From Anaerolineae bacterium (GTDB lineage Bacteria > Chloroflexota > Anaerolineae > DUEN01), in contig JANXBS010000004.1 of NCBI GenBank assembly GCA_025060615.1, positions 108,634-172,633 of the forward strand: DNA of 64,000 nucleotides. Direction: 5' to 3'. Shown here in pieces: positions 45,366 through 53,563 of this stretch; positions within the stretch are counted from its first letter, which is position 1; every line of letters starts with the position of its first letter. The notes under the pieces were generated by a model. That model saw only the letters and a program-made list of their open reading frames with translations. It searched no databases and was not told the DNA's origin. The translations under genes and the position numbers were made by a program.

Positions 45366-46523
45366 ATGATCGTCACAGGGTTAATATCGGGCACTTCGGC
45401 TGACGGGATCGACGCAGCGGTGGTGGAGATCACGGGCATGCCCCCTCAACTGCGCGTGTCTCTCCTGGCCTTTCACACCGCACCGTGGCCTAAGCCTCTG
45501 CGTGAGCGCATCCTAGCAGCCGCTCAGGGACGGGTCACTACGGGTGAGCTCTGTCGCCTGAACTTCGAGCTGGGCGAGCATTTCGCCCGGGCGGCGTTGC
45601 AAGCCATCGCCCTGGCTGGGCTCACCCCGGAGCAGGTGGACTTGATCGGATCGCACGGGCAGACAGTGTGGCACGACGTGGACGAAAACGGCCATGTAAC
45701 CTCGACGCTTCAGTTGGGAGAGGCCTCGGTGATCGCCGAGCGCACCGGTGTGACGACGATCAGCAACTTTCGCGCCCGCGATGTGGCTGTCGGTGGCCAG
45801 GGCGCGCCGCTGGTCGCCTATGTAGACTGGCTGTTGCTGCGTCACCCTGCGCACGCGCGCGCAGTTCAGAACATCGGCGGCATCGCCAACGTGACGTATC
45901 TGCCGCCGGGCGAGGATCCGGGCGGCGTCATCGCCTTCGACACCGGGCCGGGCAACATGCTGATCGACGCGGCTGCAGCGCGGGCTAGCGGCGGCGCGCT
46001 GGCATTCGATCACGACGGTGAGCTGGCCCGGCGTGGCCGTGTAGATGAGATGCTTTTGGCTGAATGGCTGACCCATCCCTATTTTCAGCAACAGCCGCCC
46101 AAGACGACCGGCCGTGAGCTTTTCGGCTCAGCATTTTTCGAGCAGGCGTGGGCAGCCGCACAGGCGCGCGGTTTGACGCCAGACGATACGATAGCGACCT
46201 TCACTGCGCTCACAGTGCGCAGCATTGCCGACGCGTATCACCGCTTTCTGCCCAGTCCTGTCGCTGAGGTGATCGTGGGAGGCGGCGGAGCTCACAATCC
46301 GACGTTGATGAAGCAGTTGCGCGAAGCGCTAGCGCCGGCACGGGTGCTCACGCACGAGGACGTGGGTATCCGCTCAGACGCTAAGGAGGCCATCGCTTTT
46401 GCAGTGCTAGCCTACGAGTCGTGGCACGGCCGGCCGGGCAACTTGCCCTCGGCCACCGGCGCGCGTCGGGCGGTGGTATTGGGGCAGATCATCCGTGGCA
46501 CAGCGAGGGGGGCCTGTAATTAG
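45366..46523 (+). CDS. anmK: Anhydro-N-acetylmuramic acid kinase
   Basis: A 385-residue sugar kinase that opens and phosphorylates 1,6-anhydro-MurNAc to MurNAc-6-phosphate in cell-wall recycling. Marks are GLISGTSADGIDAAVVEI (phosphate loop), IGSHGQTVWHD, TISNFRARDVAVGGQGAPLV (catalytic Asp), QNIGGIANVTYLP and FDTGPGNMLID. It heads a three-gene group with a BadF-type kinase and murQ. The ribosome binding site is weak. Confidence 0.93.
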   Translation: MIVTGLISGTSADGIDAAVVEITGMPPQLRVSLLAFHTAPWPKPLRERILAAAQGRVTTGELCRLNFELGEHFARAALQAIALAGLTPEQVDLIGSHGQTVWHDVDENGHVTSTLQLGEASVIAERTGVTTISNFRARDVAVGGQGAPLVAYVDWLLLRHPAHARAVQNIGGIANVTYLPPGEDPGGVIAFDTGPGNMLIDAAAARASGGALAFDHDGELARRGRVDEMLLAEWLTHPYFQQQPPKTTGRELFGSAFFEQAWAAAQARGLTPDDTIATFTALTVRSIADAYHRFLPSPVAEVIVGGGGAHNPTLMKQLREALAPARVLTHEDVGIRSDAKEAIAFAVLAYESWHGRPGNLPSATGARRAVVLGQIIRGTARGACN

Positions 46524-46567
46524 ACGACAACAGACGACGGGCGATGGACAGGGGTGAAGAGCGAAGG

Positions 46568-47500
46568 ATGGAGGTTGTACTCGGTGTAGATGGCGGGGGG
46601 ACCAAGACTGCGGCGGTGGTGATGGACGTCGCACAGCGGGTGCTCGGCCGCGGGATGGGCCCCTCGTCGAATCACCACGATGTAGGGACAGAGGCCGCCG
46701 CTGCTGCACTACGCCAGGCCATCAAGGGCGCGCTTTCGGAGGCCGGCGCGGGTTTCAACGATGTGGTGGGCATCTGCTTGTGTCTGGCAGGGGCAGATCG
46801 CCCGGCCGATCAGGAGCGGATGGCTGGGCTGGTGCGCGCCATCTACCCGTTCCCTCGCGTCGCCGTCTACAACGACGCGGTGGGCGCGCTGGCGGCGGGA
46901 ACGGGCCGGCTGCTGGGCGTGGTCGTCATCGCCGGCACTGGCACGATCGCCTACGGCTTCGATCGGCAGGGGCGTTCGGCCCGCGCTGCGGGATGGGGCG
47001 CGCTGCTGGCCGACTACGGTAGCGGTTTCTGGATCGGTATGGAGGCTTTGCACGCCATCGTCCGGGCTGCAGATGGGCGCGGCCCGACGACGGCGCTCAC
47101 CGAGCGCGTCCTGGCCCATCTGGGGCTGGCAGATGCGGAGGGCTTGATCTCATGGACGTATGGCGAGCCGTTTCACTGGCATCGCTTCGCGGCGTTGGCG
47201 CCGATAGTGACAAAAACGGCCCAGGCGGGTGATGGGGTGGCGCAAGACATTCTGAGGCGCGCCGGCCGCCATCTGGCCGAGTCAGGGCTGGCAGTGATGC
47301 GGCGGCTGCAGATGCAGGACGAGCCGTTCGATCTGGTCCTGTCGGGCTCCGTCTGGCAGGCAGGCGAATGGGTGTTAGCGCCGTTCCGGGAGGCCGTGTT
47401 GGCCGAAGCGCCACAGACGCGCATCGTGTTCCCGTCGCGCACGGCGGCAGAAGGAGCAGCGTTGCTGGCATGGCAGGAGGCATGGCATGGACATGGATAG
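46568..47500 (+). CDS. BadF/BadG-type sugar kinase, probable N-acetylglucosamine kinase
   Basis: A 310-residue ASKHA-fold kinase. The ATP-site motifs are LGVDGGGTKTAAVVMD (phosphate 1), YNDAVGALAAGT, VVVIAGTGTIAYGF (phosphate 2) and the late VLSGSVWQAGEWVLAPF (adenosine). Neighbouring anmK and murQ point to GlcNAc, MurNAc or anhydro-sugar as substrate; which one cannot be told. ATG 46568 is the likely start, although ATG 46544 is in frame. It overlaps or abuts murQ. Confidence 0.85.
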   Translation: MEVVLGVDGGGTKTAAVVMDVAQRVLGRGMGPSSNHHDVGTEAAAAALRQAIKGALSEAGAGFNDVVGICLCLAGADRPADQERMAGLVRAIYPFPRVAVYNDAVGALAAGTGRLLGVVVIAGTGTIAYGFDRQGRSARAAGWGALLADYGSGFWIGMEALHAIVRAADGRGPTTALTERVLAHLGLADAEGLISWTYGEPFHWHRFAALAPIVTKTAQAGDGVAQDILRRAGRHLAESGLAVMRRLQMQDEPFDLVLSGSVWQAGEWVLAPFREAVLAEAPQTRIVFPSRTAAEGAALLAWQEAWHGHG

Positions 47501-48401
47501 GAAGGAAATGACCTCATGGCTGACTGAGGCACGTCATCCCGCCTCAGTGGATCTGGACCAACTGGACAGCCTGGGCATCGTCGCGCTGATGAACCAGGAG
47601 GATGCGCGGGTAGCCGAGGCGGTGCGCGCCGAGCTGCCCAATATCGCCCGCGCAGTGGACCTCATCGTCGAGCGGCTGGCTCGAGGGGGGCGGCTGTTGT
47701 ACTTCGGCGCAGGGACCAGCGGCCGCTTGGGGATTCTGGATGCCTCGGAATGCCCGCCCACGTTCAGCGCGCCGCCTGAGCAGGTGCGCGGCTTCATCGC
47801 GGGCGGGCCGGCGGCAGTCACACAATCCATCGAGGGAGCCGAGGACGATCTGGAAGCGGGCATGGCCGCGGCGCGGGACGAGGCGCGCGTCGGGCCGCTG
47901 GATGTGGTCGTGGGCATCGCTGCCAGTGGGCGCACGCCGTGGGTGATCGGCGCGCTGCGAGCGGCGCGGGCAGCCGGCGCCCTCACCATTGGGCTGGTGA
48001 ACAATCCGGCCACACCGATCCACGACGAGGTGGACATCTGCATCGCTCCGGTGACGGGGCCAGAAGTGCTCACTGGCTCGACGCGGCTGAAGGCAGGCAC
48101 TGCGCAGAAGATGGTGCTGAACATGCTGAGCACCGCTAGCATGGTGCGGCTGGGCAAGGCCTATAGCAACCTGATGGTAGATGTACAGCCATTGAACGCC
48201 AAGCTGCGGGCGCGGGCCATACGTATCCTCCAGGCCGGAGCCGGCGTAGACGAGGGGCATGCGCAAACGTTGCTGAAGGAGAGCGGCTGGGAGGTGAAGA
48301 CCGCACTGGTGATGGCATTGGCGGGGGTGGATGCAGAGGAGGCGCGCCGCCGGCTGCGAACTGCCGGCGGCCATGTGCGGCGCGCGGTAGGGAGCGCTTG
48401 A
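47487..48401 (+). CDS. murQ: N-acetylmuramic acid 6-phosphate etherase
   Basis: A 304-residue SIS-domain lyase that removes D-lactate from MurNAc-6-phosphate, giving GlcNAc-6-phosphate. Visible are LTEARHPASVDLDQLDSL, LLYFGAGTSGRLGILDASECPPTF, the catalytic Glu in SIEGAEDD, GIAASGRTPWVIGAL and RLKAGTAQKMVLNMLSTASM. The start at 47487 overlaps the kinase gene by 14 bases; ATG 47508, next to AGGAAGGAA, is an equally good start giving 297 residues. The pair anmK-murQ links anhydro-MurNAc directly to amino-sugar metabolism. Confidence 0.94.
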   Translation: MDMDRKEMTSWLTEARHPASVDLDQLDSLGIVALMNQEDARVAEAVRAELPNIARAVDLIVERLARGGRLLYFGAGTSGRLGILDASECPPTFSAPPEQVRGFIAGGPAAVTQSIEGAEDDLEAGMAAARDEARVGPLDVVVGIAASGRTPWVIGALRAARAAGALTIGLVNNPATPIHDEVDICIAPVTGPEVLTGSTRLKAGTAQKMVLNMLSTASMVRLGKAYSNLMVDVQPLNAKLRARAIRILQAGAGVDEGHAQTLLKESGWEVKTALVMALAGVDAEEARRRLRTAGGHVRRAVGSA

Positions 48402-48420
48402 GCTTCCGAGCCTCAGCCTT

Positions 48421-49062
48421 CTACTCTCCCTTCCCACCTTTTTCCTGGTCACTCCTAGCCGCCAGCGCGCGCGCCTGCTCCAGCACGTTCGCCAGCGCGC
48501 GGGTGCCGATCAAGGCCATTAGCCCCGGCCATACCAGCACCAGCAGCACCGGCAGCACCAAGCAGATGATCGTCAGGATCAAAGCCAGGACGGAGACCCC
48601 CAATGTGAACAGCGGCTGCGCCAGCACTAGGAGAGCCGCGTTGCGTATGGTCATCAGCGCCTTGGGCTCCTTCTGCTCGAACAACAGCGGAAACAGGTAG
48701 AGCTGCGCCGCCGCCCATAGGATCAGCCCGTAGATCCAGAGGATGCTGATCAGCCGCAGCCAGCTATTGATCTGCGCGTAAAACCATAGGTTCACCATGA
48801 AGGTGACCAGGATCGCCACATCCAAAGCTCCCACCTTCAGGCTAGGCCAGAAGTAATCCCGGAACGCTTCCTTAAAGAAGCTGGAGTCCACGCGCAGCTC
48901 GTGAGCGATGCGGTACCCCAGATGGCACAGCCCCGCGGTGGCCGGTGCTAGCGGGATCACCAGCACCGCTGCCAGCCACCATACTAGGTTCAGCGGCACA
49001 AACAGGAACATCTCCTCGTAGAAATCGCGGATGCTGAGGCCGATCACACGTAAAACTCGCAC
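48421..49062 (-). CDS. DUF624/YesL-like membrane protein
   Basis: A 213-residue protein with about five hydrophobic segments, starting MRVLRVIGLSIRDFYEEMFLFVPLNLVWWLA. The order of segments, the PATAGLCHLGYRIAHE turn and the loop SFFKEAFRDYFWPSLKVG match the DUF624 family, which is often found near sugar-transport genes but has no established reaction. It is followed upstream at 18 bases by the PAP2 gene on the same strand. Confidence 0.72.
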   Translation of the reverse strand: MRVLRVIGLSIRDFYEEMFLFVPLNLVWWLAAVLVIPLAPATAGLCHLGYRIAHELRVDSSFFKEAFRDYFWPSLKVGALDVAILVTFMVNLWFYAQINSWLRLISILWIYGLILWAAAQLYLFPLLFEQKEPKALMTIRNAALLVLAQPLFTLGVSVLALILTIICLVLPVLLVLVWPGLMALIGTRALANVLEQARALAARSDQEKGGKGE

Positions 49063-49080
49063 AGGCCGCTCCTTGTCCGG

Positions 49081-50028
49081 TCATCGTTGTCGTTCCGCCA
49101 GGCCGAGCCGGACGAACAGCCACGGCGCCCACCAGGCGGCGGCCATCCCGGCCAGCGTGTAGCGTATCAGGCGCAACGTGGCAATCCAAACTGCGCTCAG
49201 CCCGTCGGGGATGAAGGCTTTTAACCCCTGCCAGAAAAAGAGGACGATGGCCGCGCCCAGGGCCAGACGCAGCAGCCGTTGCCACCACGGCCCCCCTACT
49301 CGAAACCGTACGAAGCGCTGCTCCGCTAAAAAGCCCAGGCTGATCCCGATCAAAAACCCCATGTTGCCGGCCATCGTCCCCGATGGATAGCTCAACGTGG
49401 TCTCGCCAGCTAGCGTGTGTTGCTCGGCCGGATGAATCAGCCACAGAGCGAGCGGGATGAGAATTGCTAAGGCCACCTGCAGGGACACGGTTTGCCGGGC
49501 AAGCCAGGCGCCGAGGCGCGGCGCCAAGAATAGATAGGCTATCAAAAAGGCCACGCCGATCAGCAGCCCCCCCACCACATCCTGAGGAAAGTGTACCCCT
49601 ATATAGATGCGAGAGAAAGCGACCAGTGCAATGATGAGGACTGCCAGCAGCCAAGCGATGGGCTGACGAATCCGTGTCGCCAGATATCCCCACACGGCCA
49701 CGCCATCCTGGGCATGGCCGCTAGGAAAGCCAGGCGATGTCTCCGGACGCAGGATACGCAAGCCATCCGCGGCCGGGCGTGGCAGCCGAAACACATTCTT
49801 CAGGAACGAGTTCAGAGAGTCACACGTCAACAACAGATAGGCTAGGTTCAGGCCGATGCGTCGATCCACGCACCAGAAGATAAAAGCTACTAGGAAGACC
49901 AGAAACGTATCCACCCCTAGATAGGTGGCCGTGAGGAAAAGCTGGTCTAGAAATGGGTTTGACCACCGCTGTACCGCCAGGATGAACGCGGTCCCCGCCG
50001 GGATCCATGAGGCCAACCAGTCATGCAT
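49081..50028 (-). CDS. PAP2-family membrane phosphatase
   Basis: A 315-residue multi-pass protein with the three phosphatase motifs: KNVFRLPRP (KX6RP), PSGH in SPGFPSGHAQDGVAVWG, and SRIYIGVHFPQDVVGG. Such enzymes dephosphorylate undecaprenyl pyrophosphate, phosphatidic acid or phosphatidylglycerophosphate outside the membrane. After the catalytic domain (to about residue 170) there is a longer than usual C-terminal half with additional membrane segments. The substrate is not determinable. Confidence 0.85.
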   Translation of the reverse strand: MHDWLASWIPAGTAFILAVQRWSNPFLDQLFLTATYLGVDTFLVFLVAFIFWCVDRRIGLNLAYLLLTCDSLNSFLKNVFRLPRPAADGLRILRPETSPGFPSGHAQDGVAVWGYLATRIRQPIAWLLAVLIIALVAFSRIYIGVHFPQDVVGGLLIGVAFLIAYLFLAPRLGAWLARQTVSLQVALAILIPLALWLIHPAEQHTLAGETTLSYPSGTMAGNMGFLIGISLGFLAEQRFVRFRVGGPWWQRLLRLALGAAIVLFFWQGLKAFIPDGLSAVWIATLRLIRYTLAGMAAAWWAPWLFVRLGLAERQR

Positions 50029-50053
50029 GGGTATCCCTCCGGTTGTCTGCTCC

Positions 50054-51817
50054 TTATCGTCCGCTATCCATACTTGAGACCCTCTTCGCTGTCTCCGCTT
50101 CGGCTAACATCGCCGCCGCGCTGGCCCGCCCTGCCGCAGTAGGCGCGCCCAACATGGCAGCCAGCTCATCTACCCGCTCATCTCCTTCCAGCCGTCGGAC
50201 GTGGGTGAGCGTGCGTTCCCCCTCCACGGCTTTGCTGACGTGGTAGTGCACGTCGCCATAGGCGGCCAGTTGCGGCAAGTGAGTGACACACAGCACCTGA
50301 TGCGCGCGACGTCCTTGGGCGTCAGGAGCCGTCAGGCCCCACAGTTTACGCCCCACGACGGCGCCCACGCGCCCGCCGATGCCGACGTCTATCTCATCGA
50401 AGATCAGCGTCGGAGTTTCATCGGCCCGGCTCAGCACCGCCTTCAACGCCAGCATCAGGCGAGCGGTTTCACCGCCGGACGCCACCCGTGCCAGCGGGCG
50501 CAGGGGCTCGCCCGGATTCGCTGAGATCAAAAATTCCACGCGATCGAGTCCCGTTGCATCAAAGGCAACCCGGCGATCACCCACATACGCGCCTTCGGGA
50601 TCTTCCTGCCACTGGAAATCCACACTAAAGCGGGCGTGCTCCATGCGCAGATCGTCCAGCTCGCGTTCCACCGCTTGCGCTAGCCGAGTGCCGGCCTCTC
50701 GCCGCGCAGCCGAGAGCCGCTGCCCCAGCTCGCCGATGGCGTAGAGCAGTCGCTCCTCTTCCGCATCCAGCTCAGCGATGCGCTCTCCAGCGTGGGTAAT
50801 GCCGTCCAGCTCCGCCTGGGCGCGCTCGCCAAAGGCGAGTATCTCCTCAATAGAGTCGCCGTATTTGCGCTTGAGGTTATGGATCAGCTCCAGGCGCTCT
50901 TCCACCTCGGCCAGGCGCGCCGGGTTGAACTCGACCCGATCCCGATACCGGCGCAGTTCGTGGACCACATCCGAGAGCTGATACGACAGGTCCTCGATCT
51001 GCTGGCGCATCGTCTCTACGTCAGGATCAATCCGGGACAGCCGCGCCAGCATCTGCACAGCCTGTCCCAACAGGTCTACCGCCGACATCTGCTCCTCGCT
51101 CCCGTTTTCCAGAGCTTGCATCACCTGGGTGGTCAGGTGCAGGAGCTGTTCGGCGTTGGCCAGTCGGCGGCGCTCGGCCTCCAGCGCCTCGTCCTCACCC
51201 GGCTCCAGGCGAGCGGCGGCGATCTCTTGCACCTGATAAGTGAGGAGGTCTATGCGACGGGCCAACTCGCGCTCATCGCGGCGCAGCTCGGCGAGCTCGG
51301 CGCGCACTTGGCGCAGCGCGTGCACCAACCGCGCCATCTCCGCTCGTTCCGACCCTAGGCCTGCGTAGCGATCGAGCAGCTCCAGGTGCTCTCGCACGCG
51401 TAGGAGGCTGAGATGCTCCCCTTGGCCATGGATGTCTATCAGACGCTGTCCGATTTCGTTAAGGACGGAGAGTGCCACAGCACGGCCGTTGACACGGCAG
51501 ATGTGACGGCCGTTGCGGCGGATCTCCCGTGCCAGGATCAGCAGGTCACCTTCGCCCTCCAGGCCCTCGGCCTCCAGCAACGGGTTGATGACCGCCGCCC
51601 GCGCGCCCAGTCGGAAATGACCCTCGACTTCGGCCAGCTCCGCACCGGCGCGGATCACATCAGTCGAAGCTCGACCGCCCAGAAGCAGGCTGACGGCATC
51701 AATGATAATGGATTTGCCTGCGCCTGTCTCACCGGTTAGCACGTTCAGGCCCTCACCGAAGCACAGGGTCAGCTCTTCAATGATCGCGAAGTTCCGGATA
51801 TAAAGCTCGGTTAACAT
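50054..51817 (-). CDS. recN: DNA repair protein RecN
   Basis: A 587-residue SMC-like ATPase acting in double-strand break repair. The N-terminus MLTELYIRNFAIIEELTLCF and Walker A GETGAGKSIIIDAVSLLLGG are typical; a coiled coil covers residues about 160-360; the C-terminal half has the signature VASGGETARLMLALKAVL and Walker B PTLIFDEIDVGIGG. ATG 51817 matches the family N-terminus; the frame is open to 51841. It follows the zinc-finger membrane protein and nadK on the same strand, the common nadK-recN order. Confidence 0.95.
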   Translation of the reverse strand: MLTELYIRNFAIIEELTLCFGEGLNVLTGETGAGKSIIIDAVSLLLGGRASTDVIRAGAELAEVEGHFRLGARAAVINPLLEAEGLEGEGDLLILAREIRRNGRHICRVNGRAVALSVLNEIGQRLIDIHGQGEHLSLLRVREHLELLDRYAGLGSERAEMARLVHALRQVRAELAELRRDERELARRIDLLTYQVQEIAAARLEPGEDEALEAERRRLANAEQLLHLTTQVMQALENGSEEQMSAVDLLGQAVQMLARLSRIDPDVETMRQQIEDLSYQLSDVVHELRRYRDRVEFNPARLAEVEERLELIHNLKRKYGDSIEEILAFGERAQAELDGITHAGERIAELDAEEERLLYAIGELGQRLSAARREAGTRLAQAVERELDDLRMEHARFSVDFQWQEDPEGAYVGDRRVAFDATGLDRVEFLISANPGEPLRPLARVASGGETARLMLALKAVLSRADETPTLIFDEIDVGIGGRVGAVVGRKLWGLTAPDAQGRRAHQVLCVTHLPQLAAYGDVHYHVSKAVEGERTLTHVRRLEGDERVDELAAMLGAPTAAGRASAAAMLAEAETAKRVSSMDSGR

Positions 51818-51842
51818 AGGCCCCAAAACCAAGATGGGCAAG

Positions 51843-52358
51843 TTACCGCAAGCGTGCGTAGACGGTGCTCAAGGCCAGGGCTAGGAACAGCAGCATGGGC
51901 AGGTGCAGCAGCGGGAACATGCCCGCCCACAGCAACAAGCCGATGTTGCCGGCGATCACTCCGAACACTGTGCCGGCGCTGGCGATCAACCACAGGTAGC
52001 GGCCACGTCGCCGCCCTACCACCTGGCGGATGATCTCGGCCAAGAGGCCCCCAGCCGCCGGCCCCACCAGAAAGGCGATCCAGAACCCCCAAAAGCCCAA
52101 TGACGCGGCCAGCAAGCCTGCGATCGGCGCGGCGATCGCCGATATCCCAAAGCTCACCAGCGCAGCGATAGGATAATCTAGGGCATGGGCGGTATAGAAC
52201 GATGACCGGACCTGGCTAATGCAATCCTTACATCGATAACCGACGTCGGTCAGTTGCATGCAGTCCATGCAAACCGGACGACCACATCGGTTGCAACGCA
52301 ACAGCGTTTCCCGATGCGGGTGGTTGACACAGTACAGGGCGTCGTTCACGGATGCCAT
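51843..52358 (-). CDS. Small B-box-type zinc-finger membrane protein
   Basis: A 171-residue protein. Residues 10-43 hold a B-box-like zinc-binding motif (CVNHPHRETLLRCNRCGRPVCMDCM ... GYRCKDC shortened here to its Cys/His ligands: C10, H13, C22, C25, C30, C33, C41 and C44 region), and four hydrophobic segments follow. The ATG at 52358 overlaps the last 13 bases of nadK, so translation is probably coupled; the longer open frame to 52637 is antiparallel noise inside nadK in another phase. The function is unknown. Confidence 0.75.
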   Translation of the reverse strand: MASVNDALYCVNHPHRETLLRCNRCGRPVCMDCMQLTDVGYRCKDCISQVRSSFYTAHALDYPIAALVSFGISAIAAPIAGLLAASLGFWGFWIAFLVGPAAGGLLAEIIRQVVGRRRGRYLWLIASAGTVFGVIAGNIGLLLWAGMFPLLHLPMLLFLALALSTVYARLR

Positions 52359-53245
52359 CGCAGCTTGTCCATTAGCTCTCGATAGAAGTAATTCCGATCG
52401 CGCAGCCGCACGAAGCGGGCCACATGCGGGCTCGATGTCACCTCGACCCGATCCCCGTTGTCCAGGTCCACGGTGAACTGCCCGTCTATCGTCAAGATAG
52501 TCTCGTGATCGCTCTCGACATCCAACTTCACCGTGTCGCCGGGAGCCAAGACGACGGCGCGGTTCAGGCTGAGGTGGGGCGCAATGGGGATAAGCAGGAT
52601 ATTTTTGAGCTCGGGTGGCAGGATGGGGCCGCCACAAGCCAGGGCGTAGCCAGTAGAGCCGGTGGCCGTGGCGACGATCACGCCGTCGGCGGCATACGTG
52701 GTGAGATATCCCTCATCCACGTGGGTGGTCACGCGCACGATGCGCGCCAGCTTGCCTCGGCCCACGACCACATCGTTCAGCGCCTCGTAGTGATGGCGAT
52801 GAGGTCGCCGAGAGGCTCGATGGTGAACCGTCACGCTCAACATCATACGTTCTTCCAGCCAGAATTGGCCGGCCAGCACCAGCTCTAGCGGCTTTCGCCA
52901 TTCGTCGGGTTGGATCTCGGCCAGAAAGCCTAGGCGCCCCAGTTTGACGCCTAGGATGGGCACACGAAAACGGGCTCCCATGCGAGCCGCGCGTAGCACG
53001 GTACCGTCCCCACCCAGCGTAATCAGCAAATCTGTGCCGGGCAACTGCGACACCACGGTCGCCTCATCCCAGGCCGATGCCAGCCAAGGGGTGCAACAGT
53101 GAATTCGAATAAAGTCGGCCATCTCCTGGGCCAGGGCTAGCGATTCAGGCTTGCGCGGGTGATGCAGAATGCCCGCGCAATGGATAGATGTAAGTGTTGG
53201 TTCTTGTCCGGGCGATGAGGCGGCGGGATTGGTCATCTCGGTCAT
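52346..53245 (-). CDS. nadK: NAD kinase
   Basis: A 299-residue enzyme making NADP from NAD and ATP. Marks are the glycine-rich LLITLGGDGTVLRAAR, GVKLGRLGFLAEI, the substrate-binding ALNDVVVGRG and the YAADGVIVATATGSTGYALACGGPI signature. ALND replaces the more frequent ALNE, a conservative change. It is the first gene of the nadK - zinc-finger protein - recN run. Confidence 0.94.
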   Translation of the reverse strand: MTEMTNPAASSPGQEPTLTSIHCAGILHHPRKPESLALAQEMADFIRIHCCTPWLASAWDEATVVSQLPGTDLLITLGGDGTVLRAARMGARFRVPILGVKLGRLGFLAEIQPDEWRKPLELVLAGQFWLEERMMLSVTVHHRASRRPHRHHYEALNDVVVGRGKLARIVRVTTHVDEGYLTTYAADGVIVATATGSTGYALACGGPILPPELKNILLIPIAPHLSLNRAVVLAPGDTVKLDVESDHETILTIDGQFTVDLDNGDRVEVTSSPHVARFVRLRDRNYFYRELMDKLRWHP

Positions 53246-53563
53246 TATCCCTGCCTATCGAATACACAGGCCGTGTACCCTTATCAGTGGGGTAAGAGCA
53301 TCACCATGCCTCACTCGCATCAAGCCAAGGTTGCTTCCATCCCGGGGAGAAGCCGAGAGGGGCAGAACGCCCCTCCAGAGGAGCCTTTTTCCGTCCTTTT
53401 ACCTGCCTATCTTGGCACCCAAGCTCTGCATGAGGCCAAGAGGAAGCAAGTAAGAGGCTAAGAGATTATTTTTGTGGAAGGAGACATCCTCCACACCACC
53501 TCTTTCGAGCAGAAAATGGCCGTTAGCTTGATGACCATACGGCACAGCGTCACCGTGTCCCCA
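53246..53563. other. Intergenic region without a gene
   Basis: I see no credible coding sequence in these 318 bases; the open frames here have no recognisable domain and no ribosome binding site. It holds the hairpin GAGGGGC-AGAAC-GCCCCTC (53357-53375), with a T-run 10 bases later on the plus strand, where no gene ends. A second inverted repeat lies at about 53472-53496. Confidence 0.6.
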